64,000 nucleotides of DNA from the NCBI GenBank assembly GCA_963693315.1, contig OY856188.1:98492915-98556914 (forward strand), given 5' to 3'. Of this stretch, positions 1 through 13,300 are shown piece by piece; the first letter of the stretch is position 1, and the number at the start of each line of letters is the position of its first letter. The position numbers were made by a program, and so were the translations under genes. Under the pieces are notes generated by a model, which made no database searches, had not been told where the DNA came from, and saw nothing but the letters and a program-made list of their open reading frames with translations. The stretch comes from Diogma glabrata (Eukaryota > Arthropoda > Insecta > Diptera > Cylindrotomidae).

Positions 1-177
1 TCCAAATTCAGTCTTATTGAAAAATATTGCGGGATGATTTGTTGATTTGAAATATTGTATCAGCCATCCTCATCCAACTTTGTCCCACATCCATCACATC
101 TACTATCTCCATAATATCAATTTTTCACATGAACGCAAGCAGTTATAACCTTAATTATCGATGCGACTTGCAATATT

Positions 178-2020
178 AGGCCAATAGAATTATGGATTGT
201 ACGTGTTGCTGTCGGTAACAGGTCAGACATTTTTTTACTCCGGGGTAAGGTACTCACATAATGCACATACCGAGTCCACTTACCCAGCACCTGGGGACTG
301 GAGTTATACAACAAAGTGTGCTGGAAATTTTTTTTTGCTTCCTTGTAAGCGATATAACTCGTAAATGGTGCCCTTTAGGATACTGGTGCCATGGAACTTT
401 TTTGCTCCTTAAATGTTTTTCTATACCTTAAAATAAAAATAATTTGTTTTGTTGCAAATTTTTGCGAAAAATTGCGAAAAAATGCCTAAAAATCGATATT
501 TTTCAATTGAATTTAGTCATTTGCAAATAATTGTTTATAACATAATTGACACCTTTATCTTGTAGCAGAAACCTCAACAAAAAAAGTAAACTTCAGAACG
601 TTTCATTCGGCCTGATAGTTTTTGCACAATTCCATTTTGCACTTAATGCCCCTAAAAAAGTTGTTAACTTTTGGCAAGCCGCAAGGTCTGAGTTTTCATC
701 CGATCGCAATCTGCTTGACGGGAATTGAAAGGATGTGGTGTCAGCTTTAAATAGCATCTGTGTTACCTATACCCATATTCAATATTAACAACACTTACAG
801 TGGTTCAGAAAACCGCGAAAATTCTTTAGTTTCAAAATTAAATTTCTCAACGGATTTTCAACTTAACGAGATGCGTTTTTAAAATTTGCAAAGTGCTTAG
901 AAAACCTCAGATTTTAGAAAATAGACCTCTCTAACATGATTTGGGACATGATTACACATAAGTAGTTGATTACTTTTTCATTAAATTTATTTGTCATTAC
1001 AATAATACTCAATTATACATCGTGTCGCTCCGTACGTTTTACGTATACTATACAGGACGTTTTATTTTTTCATAGAGTACGTTACAAGCAGTAGTCAGAG
1101 TAACCAATCGCGTGTTGGGTAGGCACAGACCCAGCATCTTGTGAGCACAACAGTATCATTTTGGAGGGAAATTCTCGGTTCCTGTCGATATATGGCATAC
1201 AAAAGCAATGTCACAATCGTTGTTTCAAAACCAAACTGGGCCATAACTCGGTCCGAATTATGTTAGAGAGGTTTCTTTTTAAATCTTCGGTTTTCTAAGG
1301 AATTTGCTAATTTTAAAACCGCATCTCGTTAAGTGGAAAATTCATTGAGAAATTTTATTTTGCAACTAAGGAATTTTCGCGGGTTTTTCAAACCACTGTA
1401 GTTGTTGTTAATATTGAATATGGGTATAGGCAACACAGATGGTATTTAAAGCTGACACTACACCCTTTCAATTACCGTCAAGCAAATTGCTATCGGATAA
1501 AAACTCAGACCTTGCGGCCTGCCCAAAGTTAACAACTTTTTTAGGGGCATCAAGTGCAAAATGGAATTGTGCAAAAACTATCAGGCCGAATGAAACGTTC
1601 TGAAGTTTACTTTTTTTGTTAAGGTTTCTGCTACAAGATAAAGGGGTCAATTATGTTATAAATAATTATGCAAACAACTAAATTCAATTGAAAAATATCG
1701 TTTTTTAGACATTTTTTCGCAAAAATTTGCTACAAAACAAATTATTTTTGTTTTTTTTTTTTAAGTTATAGAAAAAAATTTAAGTAACAAAAAAGTTCCA
1801 TGGCACCTGTATCCTAAAGTGCACCATTTACGAGTTATATCGCTTACAAGGAAGCAAAAAAAAATTTCCAGCACACTTAGTTGCATAACTCCAGTCCCCA
1901 AGTGCCGAGCGAGTGGACTCGGCATGTCCATTATGTGAGTACCTTACCCCAGAGATTAAAAAAATTTCGGACCTGTTACGAGCAACAACACGTAAGCCAT
2001 ATCTTTTTCCGTTATTCTAT
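178..2020. repeat. Long inverted-repeat (fold-back) element, about 1.85 kb
   Basis: Two arms of about 760 bp (roughly 178-938 and 1259-2020) are imperfect reverse complements around a loop of about 320 bp centred near 1098. Landmarks pair across the centre: GGCCAATAGAAT at the left edge with ATTCTATTGGCC at the right, and the TCCATGGCACC/GGTGCCATGGA blocks. A 60-codon open frame occurs in mirror image at 546-728 (+) and 1468-1650 (-); since it lies in the arms I treat it as arm sequence and not as a gene. The arms carry many substitutions and small indels, so the copy is not recent. No clear target-site duplication was found. The superfamily is not identified. Confidence 0.8.
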
Positions 2021-2031
2021 TGGCCTATATC

Positions 2032-5000
2032 CCAACAGTAATAAAAACTGATTTTAAGTTACCAATTTCACAGGAACCGATGCCAATTTTTCAGTTTCAC
2101 ACTAAAAATTAATAAAGTAACAACTCTTATTATCACCTTCAAACAACCATAAATAAAAACTTTATTAATTTATTTTTAAAATAACAATTAAACAGCAAAT
2201 TAGCACAACTGTATAGAACTTAGATGTTTTATTCAAATTTAATCAAAAATAGAATATATCTATCAGAAAAATTTATTTCACAAAATTAGTTAATTTTTAT
2301 GATAACATTCAGAACTTATATTCAATAATATAAAAAATCTGCCGAAAGCCAAAAATCAACTCATCTTATATAAAAATATGTAGCTTTTTACAAGTTCTCC
2401 GATCTTGAAGGCAATTTCTATTCATCCCAGTCGTTTGCTGGTTTTTGTCATCCAAAAAAAAATCAACCCATACCAGAAACTTTGCCATGTACAAACAAAC
2501 AAAACGAGGCCGACTAAGAAAAATTATTCAAAAAGAAGTTCCTCACACTATCAAGTCAAAAAAAGGATCATCCGAAATTTTCAAAAAAAAAAATAATAAC
2601 GCGATAAATTAAACAAGGAATTCATACAGTGCAACGCCGGTAGATAACAGATATTATTTTTTAAATAAACCTTAAATTGCTTGGTAATAAGACGTGAACG
2701 TAAGACTTGTAGTATGGTTATTGTAAGAACTGCCTGTTTTAGGTTTCAAAAGAAAATGTCTTCCGATATAATTAAATAATAGATTTTGGTCGTCCAATCT
2801 ATCCAAGTATACCTTCTTCTTAACTAAAGATTCGTTATCAATACAAAAAATCGCAAAACTAGAGTGAACTGTCAATTAAAAATTATATTCGGCATTCGAT
2901 TTTGCACTTAACAAAACAAAAATTTAAAAACGTGACTTTTGATACAATTACTGACCTAAAACATTATGTCACAATGCTTTCTAAACATTAAAACACAGCA
3001 GTTTACCTGTTACATATGACACTGCATGTGTCTTTTCGATATTAAACAAATTTTTTGCTAAACATTTCTCCTTTAAATTAAGCAAAAAAACGTGTTAAAC
3101 ATTGTAATATATTTCCAATTTTTTATTGTAAAAAAATCTAATATATTACGATATTCTTTGTTGAAATTGTCTTTCGATCTTAAAACGATACGAATAAAAA
3201 TATTTTGCATGAATACTATAAATTTTTTTGTTAAATATATTTTAATATTAAAAAAAACTATATAATCAATGTATTATATGAAAATATATATAATATAGTG
3301 ACCTGTCCATTTCAAAAATGTTCTCATTTAAATCAAGATAAAATGAGAATAATTGTAAAAACAATTATGACACTATAAAAAAAAGTTAGTTTTTTTTTTG
3401 TAAATTTGTGGGCCAAATTCTATTTTTTTTTATTTTAATCATAATATTTTTTAAAAACCTGGAGGCTAGATAATAGAAAAATATTTTTTCAACACACATT
3501 TTTTTATTTATTATAATAATGACATTTAAGTTTTACAAAAATTTTATGTTATAATAATATCTTTACCTAAAACGTTAATCCAGTTCAACACCTACAATTA
3601 TATAAAAAAATTAAATTGACGCTATTTTCGCTTAATTTTGGATATAAGACCTTCTTCTAATAATTTTTAAAACATTTGAATCCAGAATACAAAACAAAAC
3701 AAAATATTATGAAATCATTGATCATGTAAAGTGGAGGCGCCAGGAAATCAATATATATTATATATATATATGTATATGGAGAAATAAAAACGTGTACATA
3801 TTTCAATTTTGGCAATATACAGAAGTTGATGGCAATGAAAAGATAATTGGTTTGAATGTCTAATTACAAGATATCATATATAAATTCATATAGTAAAAAC
3901 AAGATTAATTTTGATGCTGATTGATCTGTTTATACGATTGTAAATATTTTCAATCGATTTTTTTTTGTTTTTAAAATTTTATAAATGAATTTATTGTGTT
4001 TTTGTAATGAATACTAATATATTAATGTAGATCCAGATTTTTTTTATACATAACCAGCGTCATACGCTTTTGAAATAATAACTGTGTTAAATTTAATTTA
4101 TTGCCAGTCACTCATTTTACAGTAGTCTACGTCATGTAGATTCGGTTAACCTTTTAAGGATGAAGAATTTGAGCTTTAATGTAAATCATCCAAACAAAAA
4201 TATATAACAATATTTTTGATTTAAAACATTAAGTTACTTGGAGGTTTTCTCTAAAAAATATTTTTAAAGTAACAAAAAAGACAAAATGTTTGTTTTAGTT
4301 TTGTAGAAGATTATTGAGAAAGGAGGGAGATTATTCAACAATGGCCAATTAGTTATAATTTTCAACAAAAAATGAGATTAAAGTCTTCATGACACTTACA
4401 AGAAGGTTCCTGAATATTATACGCATTTTAGTTGTTAACGACTTCATTTTGATTTAATGCTTAAATTCTCTCTTGCTGCTTGCTTGAATCAATGCTCCTA
4501 ATGCTCCCATACTAGGAACGAGCATAGCAGTTGTTTTACTGTTGCGTTTTTTAAACATTTTTCTTGAGAAACAAAGAAAGACTAGAAGAGTTTAAATAGA
4601 ATGATTTCGATTTAAATTTACTTAAAATTATTAACCAGACCTTTTCAAGAATACTGAACAAGATATAATTACCCAACCTTTATTTTTAGATCAAATACTC
4701 CTTGTATTTTAAACGATTGGTAGAATTATTTTAGTGACTAAACTTGAGTCTTATGGAATCTGAGGTTTAACACTTAACGGTTTGGAGTTACAAGTTTTTT
4801 GAGCAACCGTTTACAGAGAACGAAAATCAGTGATAATTTGATTTTACTAATTTTGTAAATATATGAGTACCTCAAGGTTTTGTTTCCATAGCGCTCCATA
4901 ACTTGCCATAACATTCCATAAATTTCCAATCGAGCTTATCGTAAGTTTTTCCGCCAACCAAGAAGTCTCAAAAGAAGCGTTTAATGTTAAAACTGCCAAA

Positions 5001-6991
5001 AATTTCCATAACGTTCCATAACATTCTATAATGTTTCATATATTTCCGACCGAGCTTATTGGATTTTTTTTCGCCAATTAAGAAGTTTCAGAACCAGCGG
5101 TTAAAGTTAGAAGGATAAAAAGAGAGGAAAGAAATCTTTACATACCATTCATACTTGTCTGTCAAACCAAGTTCTCTTTTATGTATAATTTATTTCGTGA
5201 CAAAGGCACCACTTCCTTACTAGTTCTTATCGTATCGGAGATGGTCATGTGTATCATTTTAAATAGATAGTATTGACCTATTCTTTAATTGATGTGTCAT
5301 CTGCTCCAAAAAAATTCTTCAAAAATTTTATGTGAATATTTTTTAGAAGTCTTATCACTACAATCTTCAAACTGCAAGAAACAACTGACACCTAAATTAA
5401 AAATTAAGATTGACATGACTATTTAAATCGATTTCCCTAGTTCAACTTTATTACTTTTTATAACTTGTTTCACTTAATAAATGTGTTTGGATAACTTGAC
5501 CGTAAAACTTCAAAATGTCAATTGGTTTAATTTTCTATCTGCATTTTAAATTTAAGATTATAACAAATCTTAAATCTGTAATTAATTCAAATCACAGAAT
5601 ACAAAACACCAAAACAAACAAATTTTACGATCTTAACTAAACAGAAACAAAAACAATCGTATGACAGAGAAGTGCTATGCTACCCGGAAGAAAGAATGAG
5701 AAAGTAAAAAAAATGTATATTCATTAATCTATTTACACATTTAACATGCTCAAAACTAGCTCTGCAATGGTTTCTAAAATAACAAGTATCGTTGCCGTAG
5801 GTAAAATAAGCCCAAATTACAAAACAAAAATTTAACCTAGTCATTTCTAAGCCAAACTCTTTAATTTTGAAAATAATTAAAATTAATGAAAAACCAAAAG
5901 CATACAACAACATTGTTATAGCATTTTTTTATTTAACCTTAGTGTTGGTTTTTATTTGATACAATTATTTTTTTTTCTTATAAATTTTAACCTTTCATTT
6001 CAATGTTATTTTAATAAGATCTTTTTTTTTTCTTTCTAAAGATATATGATTTTAAAGAAATCAGATAAAACAAGGTCAATATAACAGATGAATGGCATTA
6101 ATCAGTGATATAAAAATAATATTCATAAAGATTTTATTGTCTAGAAAAATACGCGAATCCTATATATGTTTATAATTCTACAACATAGCTGTCACTTCCA
6201 AAATTCATATTTTAAAAGAAAACTTAATTACAAAATTAACTTGTGGTCTGTTATTATTTTTATAATTCTATCAAAAAAAAATTAATTCAATGTTATTTTA
6301 AATTAAAAGAACAAAATCTATAAGAAATTTATGATTTACTTTTTATAGATTAAAATAGATTACAGCTTGGAATACTTTCATTACACAAAATACTGACATT
6401 AAAATTTTTTTATTTAGAAAGTTTGGTTTTTGCCGAAAAAAAAAATATTACTCTAATTTTATATTATTCAATAATGGAAAAACCATTAGCAAAATCTAAC
6501 AATACGCCTTAATTCGCTAAGTAATTACGTGTCGTGAAAATGAACTATCATTAACCGAAGAAAAAAGCAAATATGTACACATAATTTTTTTATTATTATT
6601 AATTGATGAATTAAAAACTAATCTATAAAATATTCAAATTTAATTTTAATCGAAATCGGTTAAAATTGTGTAAACCGTTTATAAAGTTTTTAAAATAAAA
6701 ACCTTGATTTACATAATAATTCTTTTATAATTATATAATTCTTATTTTATTAATTTTTCTGAAACGCACCTCCCCTCCTCTCCCAAAGTCTATCCGCAAT
6801 TATATACATAACGTTTACTCCTTGACCTTTAATATTCGCAAAATTTCAGATTAGCAATCAATCTTATTTCTTTGACTATTTCGAATTTGATTTTGAAATT
6901 TTCCTCTAATTTTATTTCTTAAGCTTAAACTTAATTTTATAGTAATATATGTAATTGATTTTTAATAACATTATTTACTTTTTTTTTTCAG
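2032..6991. other. A+T-rich non-coding stretch, no gene seen
   Basis: Nearly 5 kb of A+T-rich DNA with homopolymer runs and a short interrupted TA tract near 3750. The short open frames here have no recognisable family or codon signal. It ends in a pyrimidine-rich splice acceptor at 6990-6991 (T-run then CAG), implying that at least the distal part is intron upstream of the zinc-finger gene. An upstream non-coding exon and promoter could lie here or outside the window; I cannot place them. Confidence 0.6.
4882..5120. repeat. Tandem duplication, two units of about 120 bp
   Basis: Two head-to-tail degenerate units start at 4882 and 5002. Both contain TTCCATAAC repeats, then a block around CGAGCTTAT, then a CGCCAA..AAGAAGT block. 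Within each unit TTCCATAA-type words recur several times. Confidence 0.7.
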
Positions 6992-7141
6992 ATGTAAGAT
7001 AATGATGAATTCATGAGACAGAACAAATATCAAATCTTTTAAAATCGATCCTTATATAAGCAACAACACAAAAAAAACGTTAATAAAATCGATTTTTAAT
7101 TAATTAGTTTTTTTATTGAGAAGAAAAATATTAAATTACGG

Positions 7142-7318
7142 ATGGTGATGTCATCAACAGCAGGGATGGATATAAGTGAAACATTTCGACCGGAGGATTT
7201 ATCTAAAACAGATTTTTTTGATTTTGTTAATGCACCGGATATGGGGATAGGTGTTGAACGACCACAAGGGAATGATGGTAGTACTGCAGTTGATCAACCT
7301 TTGCAGGGTTACGATCAG
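7142..7318 (+). CDS. Coding exon 1 of the zinc-finger gene
   Basis: 59 codons from ATG to a CAG|GTGAGT donor. The translated region is clearly less A+T-rich than its surroundings and rich in Asp, Glu and Pro. The exon starts at 6992 after a T-run and CAG; the first 150 bases contain several stops, so they are untranslated leader. Reading on past 7318 enters the intron. Confidence 0.85.
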
Positions 7319-10300
7319 GTGAGTAAATCCGTTTTTTTCTTATGAAAATTCGATTACATATGGAAGGGGGGGGGGGTCAACGGGAACAAACAAAACGTGA
7401 ACGAGAACAAACAAAAATTTTTAACTCTCCAAATTTTGGGAATTGATTTTTCTCCATCAGAAAACAATTTTGGAATTTTTTTAGATTTTTTGGCCAACCG
7501 CAGGCCAACGGTCATAAATTTGAAATTTTGTAGATCTAGAACAACAAAAGTTTTTATTTTGTAGGCAAGTTGATGCGAATAAAATTTTTTGAAAAAATAT
7601 TAGTTCGTTCGCAATACGATAACAATATTTAAAAAAAATTTTGAGGGTAGTTTTCTCCCTTATTTCGGGGTTTTGAAGTTTAAAATCAATTTTTCCAAAT
7701 GTATGCGACGGCTAGGGGTACAAAAAACTAAAAATTTTCCAAAATTGTTTTCTGATGGAGAACTAACTATCAATCCCCTAAATTTGGAGAAAAAAAATTT
7801 TATGTTTGTTCACTCGGAATACCCCATATATATTTTTATAATTCTAACAAATCACCATAACAACTCTTTGCCCGATTATGATGTAAAACAACACCAACTG
7901 CTAAAGTTTCTTCTTTATAAATTACAATTTTGTTGTAGTAAAGGTTGAACTTAATTGACCAATAATATTACTATTTCTACCTCAAAGGACTACAACCCTC
8001 GTGCACTTTGAATATCAAATATGTTTTTAAAAAATATAGGCGAGTGATGTGTTGGTCGTGAATAACTGATTTAAATTGAACAGATCACTTCAGTTAACGG
8101 TAACCGATCGTCCAGTTAATAAAATAAACATCATTCATCGGTCACTAATCTATGATGTATTAATGAAAATTGTTTGAGTTTACGTGTAATGAACTTTTGT
8201 TACATTTTTTTTCATTCAATTCAATAACTTCACATATAAATGTGTAGCAACTCACATAGTTAAACATTTAAAAAACATACCCATTTATTCTGATATATAA
8301 AAAATCAAAAAACATTCATATAAAAAAATATAATACAAGAGAAAAAATGAAAACGTGTTTGCTTAAAACAAACGAGCCGTTTAAAAAAATGATCAATCTT
8401 AAATGACTGATCAAAAACAATAAAAACTCTTTTTAAAACTAAATTGAACAAAAGAACGAACTAAAAGAAACCACCAATCCAAATGAACGGCATTGAAAAA
8501 ATTATTGCTTTTTAGAACGACCGACCGATCCAAAAAGAACAATCGATACAAGAAGAACGACTGATCAAAGCATCGATGATATTTAAATAGTTTACATAGT
8601 GCTAGTAGGCGAGTTTAAATTTGGCGAGTAGATTGCAAGGTAGCCAGCCTATCATATTTTTTGGTACATCCACTTGTTAGATAATGAACATGATTACAAA
8701 AGGTATGTAGAGAACTGCCAATTTTTCATAATGGAAAACTACCAAACAAAAAACTCAATAGCTATTTATGAATCAATAAATATAAGTGGGTGACTTATAG
8801 AAAGATTTGCATTCCAAAAAAGTACCGATTAAATACTTACCTTTTAAGCAAATTTAACGAAAAAACTGATTTGATGGTCGGTTTTTATAAAAATGTGTAA
8901 AATTAAATGTTCTATTTTACAATTTTTGTTCATTGAATATTTTAGCGTCATTCACTATACGTCATTCAATATACGTCCAAATTTTGAATGGTGTTATTTT
9001 CCACTGAGCTTCAATTGTTCAAATAATTATGACATTAAATAAAAATGAGACAATGATTTATAAATGTAGAAGAGCACAATGCATTCCTTGTACTCCCTTT
9101 AAATATTACATCAGGATTAAAAATGTATTGTCTATGCAAAGACCAACTTCAATAATTGTTTAAAACTTTCGTAGTTTTTACCAATAACTACTATACTTAA
9201 ATTGAAGTCACTGATTTTCATAACTACCGATGTTTTAATGATATTTATAGAAGATCTGATTAAATATTTTCATTTTAAAAATAATTTTGAATTATTTTTG
9301 GAATAATTGTTAGCCGTACCAAGAAAGTTTGTAAACTGAAATCTGTTAATTATTGATACTTAAAAATACTTAAACTTAAATTTTTACTTAAATATTTACG
9401 TTTTTTTGCAAGTGATTGATTGAACGATGACCGACGTTTTTAAATCGGTCAGTGCAAATGAACGATCCGTTCAGGTGGGATCATTGATTTGTATTCGTAA
9501 AGACAGAATCATTGGAGTATTATAATCACTCTTAAAAGAGAACCTTGACTCGTTTAGTCTTAATCCAAAAATAGTCTAATGAACCGTGTCAAAACGGCAA
9601 CATCATTCTTCAACCAGTTATCATACTACACCAGACAATTCAACGTTTAATTGTTTAATTTAATGCCAATATAAAAACAGCGCCGATAATTTGATTAAAC
9701 TGTAACTTTAATTTAAAACTCACAGGATTTCACTTATTCGGTTTACACTATACCGTCTTTGGTATACAATTATTTTTTTTCATTCTGTAATTGAATCTGA
9801 TCAGGTAACATGTATTTATGTATGCTATTTTGAGAACTTTTTAGTATGCCATTGTATTAAATTTTATGTTTTCTGGGCGTGCTGTGAAATTAATGTCGTT
9901 CACTCTCTTTGTTCTTAACACTTGAAATGCTCTTTTACAATATTTTTCGCTTTATTTATTTGAAGAAGAACTTATATTTTTTCCATTTAGTATTTCGTTG
10001 GACGATGATCGCTAATGTGGTTTATTTTATACCAATTTATCTCTGAATGATTTTTACCTATTTATTGTTTTTATGTTGAAAAGCTTGATTAATTTTTGTT
10101 TTTGTAGTTTTTCTTACGATTAAGAAGTAAAGGCTAGAGAAAACAAGTTGAACTTAATTATATTTTTAGTGTTGGTAAATTTTGACAATAAAAATGATTC
10201 TATACAAATCGTAGCAATACATAAAAATGACCCTTTACAAATACTGAATGAACTCTGACCTGGACTCTGACGACACAAAAGTACCAAAAGTACCATCCAC

Positions 10301-13300
10301 ATACCTCTTATATCTCATCATACAATTGGTCACTTGCTAAGCATTATACAACCGATCTCTTGCTAAATTATTATAGTCTATAATTAATGTTATCTATAAG
10401 TATTATAATTTATAAATATAATTACGAGGACCTTAAATGTTGATCGCTTGTTTATCGCTCGAAGGACCAAAAAATTACAAATCAACAAAAACTTGCCCCC
10501 GTTATGCATTTATAAGTTATGCAACAGTAGAATTTTTTAAAAACTCCTGTCCATGAAAACATAACTTTTGAAATGCATGTTTAGTGGAATAAAAATCAAT
10601 TTAACATGCATAATGCGTGTATTATTTTAATATTTAAATTTCGAATATCTTATAACAGTTCAAAACTTTTATATTAAAATGATTAATATATCATAGATTA
10701 GTGACCGACAAACGATGTTTCAATAACTGGACAATCGGTTACTGAAGTGATCCATTCAATTGACATCCCCGACACACATTATGTGCATGATGCATGATTA
10801 TGCACATTTCGTGAACTTTTTTATTTTAATAATTTGAATTTTTTTTTAAATATTCCATGTATATATTAAATTAGGCTGAAGCTTAAACATATTCTAGTGT
10901 GGATGGTTTTTTGTGAACAACTAAGCTTATGAACATAATGGAAAACACTTGAATTTGGCAATTCGAAATAACTTTTCATTTTCTCTAAAATTTCTTTAGA
11001 AAAAATGTTTGTGGTTCGTTGCCAGGATTCGAACTCACATTCTTCGGAGACACATGTTCAAAGCCCGTGTGACTTATACAACCTAGCCAAAGCGGCGATG
11101 ACGAACCATATATTAATTTTGATGTTCAGATAATTTCTAAATTGAAACTTCATCATTTTTCATATTTACTTAAGTTGAATCTTTCATCTATGATTACATA
11201 TTGAAAATTGTATTTCTTTGGGATTTTTTGTATTAAATTTATTATATTTATTTATTAAGAATATTTCGTCAACATATAAGTCAACATTCTAATCAACATC
11301 CTAAGTCACGAGTGTAAAATCATTGTTGATTGTTGTCAAGCAATGCCAAACTTAATATCTGACGTAAAGTCAAGTTATTGCTATATTTTTGGTTAGGAAA
11401 TATAGACAACTTTAGGGGAATTTTTAATTTGGATGGGTTTTTTGTGAACAAATAAGTCTAAGTACATATTGGAAAACACTTGGATTTTGCAATTCGAAAT
11501 AACTTTTCATTTTCTCTAAAATACCTTTGGAAAAAATTTGTTTATTTTACAGAAATATTAAATCGAATATAATAATTTTTTTGAATCAGTATAATTATTT
11601 CTTCAAAGTGCCCGTTTATTTTTGGTGTTTGCTTTAATTTCATTCACAAAAAATTCTTCCGCACATAATTTTAGATACAAATTAAAAAAAAAATCATCAA
11701 TTTATTATTACGAAAGTCGTATTATCTCATACGATGTTAAATGAAACCAATCATTTTAGAAAATGTTATACTACTTTTTCACTTCCCATTTTTTTATCTT
11801 TGCTTATTATTCTTATTATTAAATAAATTTCCTTTACTTCGTTTTTTATTATTCATAAAACAAGTGGCTAACGTTTTGGTGAGCTATGTCGACATGTGCA
11901 CGTTTTACGACATGTGCACGTTATGATGCACATCATGCGCATGACATGTACTATGCACAACTTTGTCCATGGGGATTTTGTAACATGCACAATTAAATAC
12001 ATTTCACGCACTTTTTTAAAAATTATTTTACGGGATCGGTTATTCACAACCGATACATCACTACTTTAAACTCATTCTCATTTTAGTATTCAATCCAACT
12101 TTAGCAAGGGTTACTTTTTCTTAGTTATATGTTTAAACTTTTGATGGTTCAAAATGTGATCATATTTTAATAATAGAAATATGCCAGATAGGTACGAGCT
12201 TACGAGTTTCTTTAACGATGGGCGATTAATCTGTATTTGTTAGTTTTTCTACTGTTTCTCCATTTTGAGCACAACTAAAACTAGATCTTATTGGGCAATT
12301 TGTTTTTACATTAATCGATGAGAATTTGTTTATTTTTCATTTAGTTTTCAGTTTCACCGGTGTTAAAAATTTAGAAAAATGTGAAAAAAATTTCTAAACC
12401 TTGACCACCATAATTTTTACTTTGTTTATGTTTCTACCTGGGTGGTTATTTTGTAGCGTTATCCCACTAGGTGAGATAAATAGTGAGATAAAAAAATTAT
12501 GTTTAAATGATTTTTTTTATCTAATATAATCGATCAAAGACAAATATTTAACTCACTTTTTATCTCACCTAGTGAGATAACGCTACAAAATAACCACCCA
12601 GATGCTTTTTATCTGAAAAATAAAGATTAAACTTACTTCATTATTGAATAAATTTTAAAATCTTCTGCAGTTTTTCAAAGAAACAAAAAATACTATAATT
12701 CTTTTAATTTTGTTTTGCTAAATATTGGATGGCCATTATTCGTTTTATTTTCTGAAGACAATCTAAATAAATTAAATTAAAACAAATGTTAATATAGAGA
12801 GCGGTAAAGTAAAATAATTGTTCCTGTTTTATGATTTTGTTATCTGAAACATTTGCAATGCTTTTAATGTTATTGTGCAACATTTAGGGTATTATGAGTG
12901 AATAAATAATTGGCCAAATTGAATCTGACATATTATTTCAAACTTCATACTAGTTTTTGTCATGCGTATAACAATACGTATGCATGCATATATTGTTATG
13001 CGTATGACAAAATGAAATGCATGCATGAATAGTATATTACAAACCTAGCGCTGTAAATAGCATTTTACATGCGAGGGAAAATATGGCGTACGAGACGCGT
13101 AGCGGAAAGTGCAGTACCTTCACGAGCATGGAAAATGGTTTGCAGTTCGAGGTTTGTTATATGCTTTTTCTACGACTTTGTTTTAATGCCCAAACGCGTA
13201 TAATTGCTTGACAAAGTTAACTGCTAATTATAAATTAAATGCAAATTGTGAAAAACACGTGAAATCAGCAAGGTCTGGAAATGAGGTTTTAATTTTGTAT

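Larger units (their letters stand above)
8045..12062. repeat. Composite repeat region bounded by related inverted ends (TGATGT..GTGAATAAC)
   Basis: The left edge (TGATGTGTTGGTCGTGAATA) and right edge (TATTCACAACCGATACATCA) are inverted and match except at three positions. Inside, 8070-8160 recurs in inverse at about 10690-10790, including the ATCACTTCAGT and CGGTCACTAATCTATGAT words. ACCGAT/ATCGGT motifs are scattered through it and resemble the flanks of the (CCGATGA)n array at 39 kb. It may be one 4 kb element or several overlapping copies; I cannot resolve which. No coding sequence is recognisable. Confidence 0.45.

Noticed and set aside
11013..11107. Functional tRNA gene
   Set aside because: The A and B boxes are good but the stems contain mismatches and the segment lies in a repeat; a SINE or pseudogene fits better.
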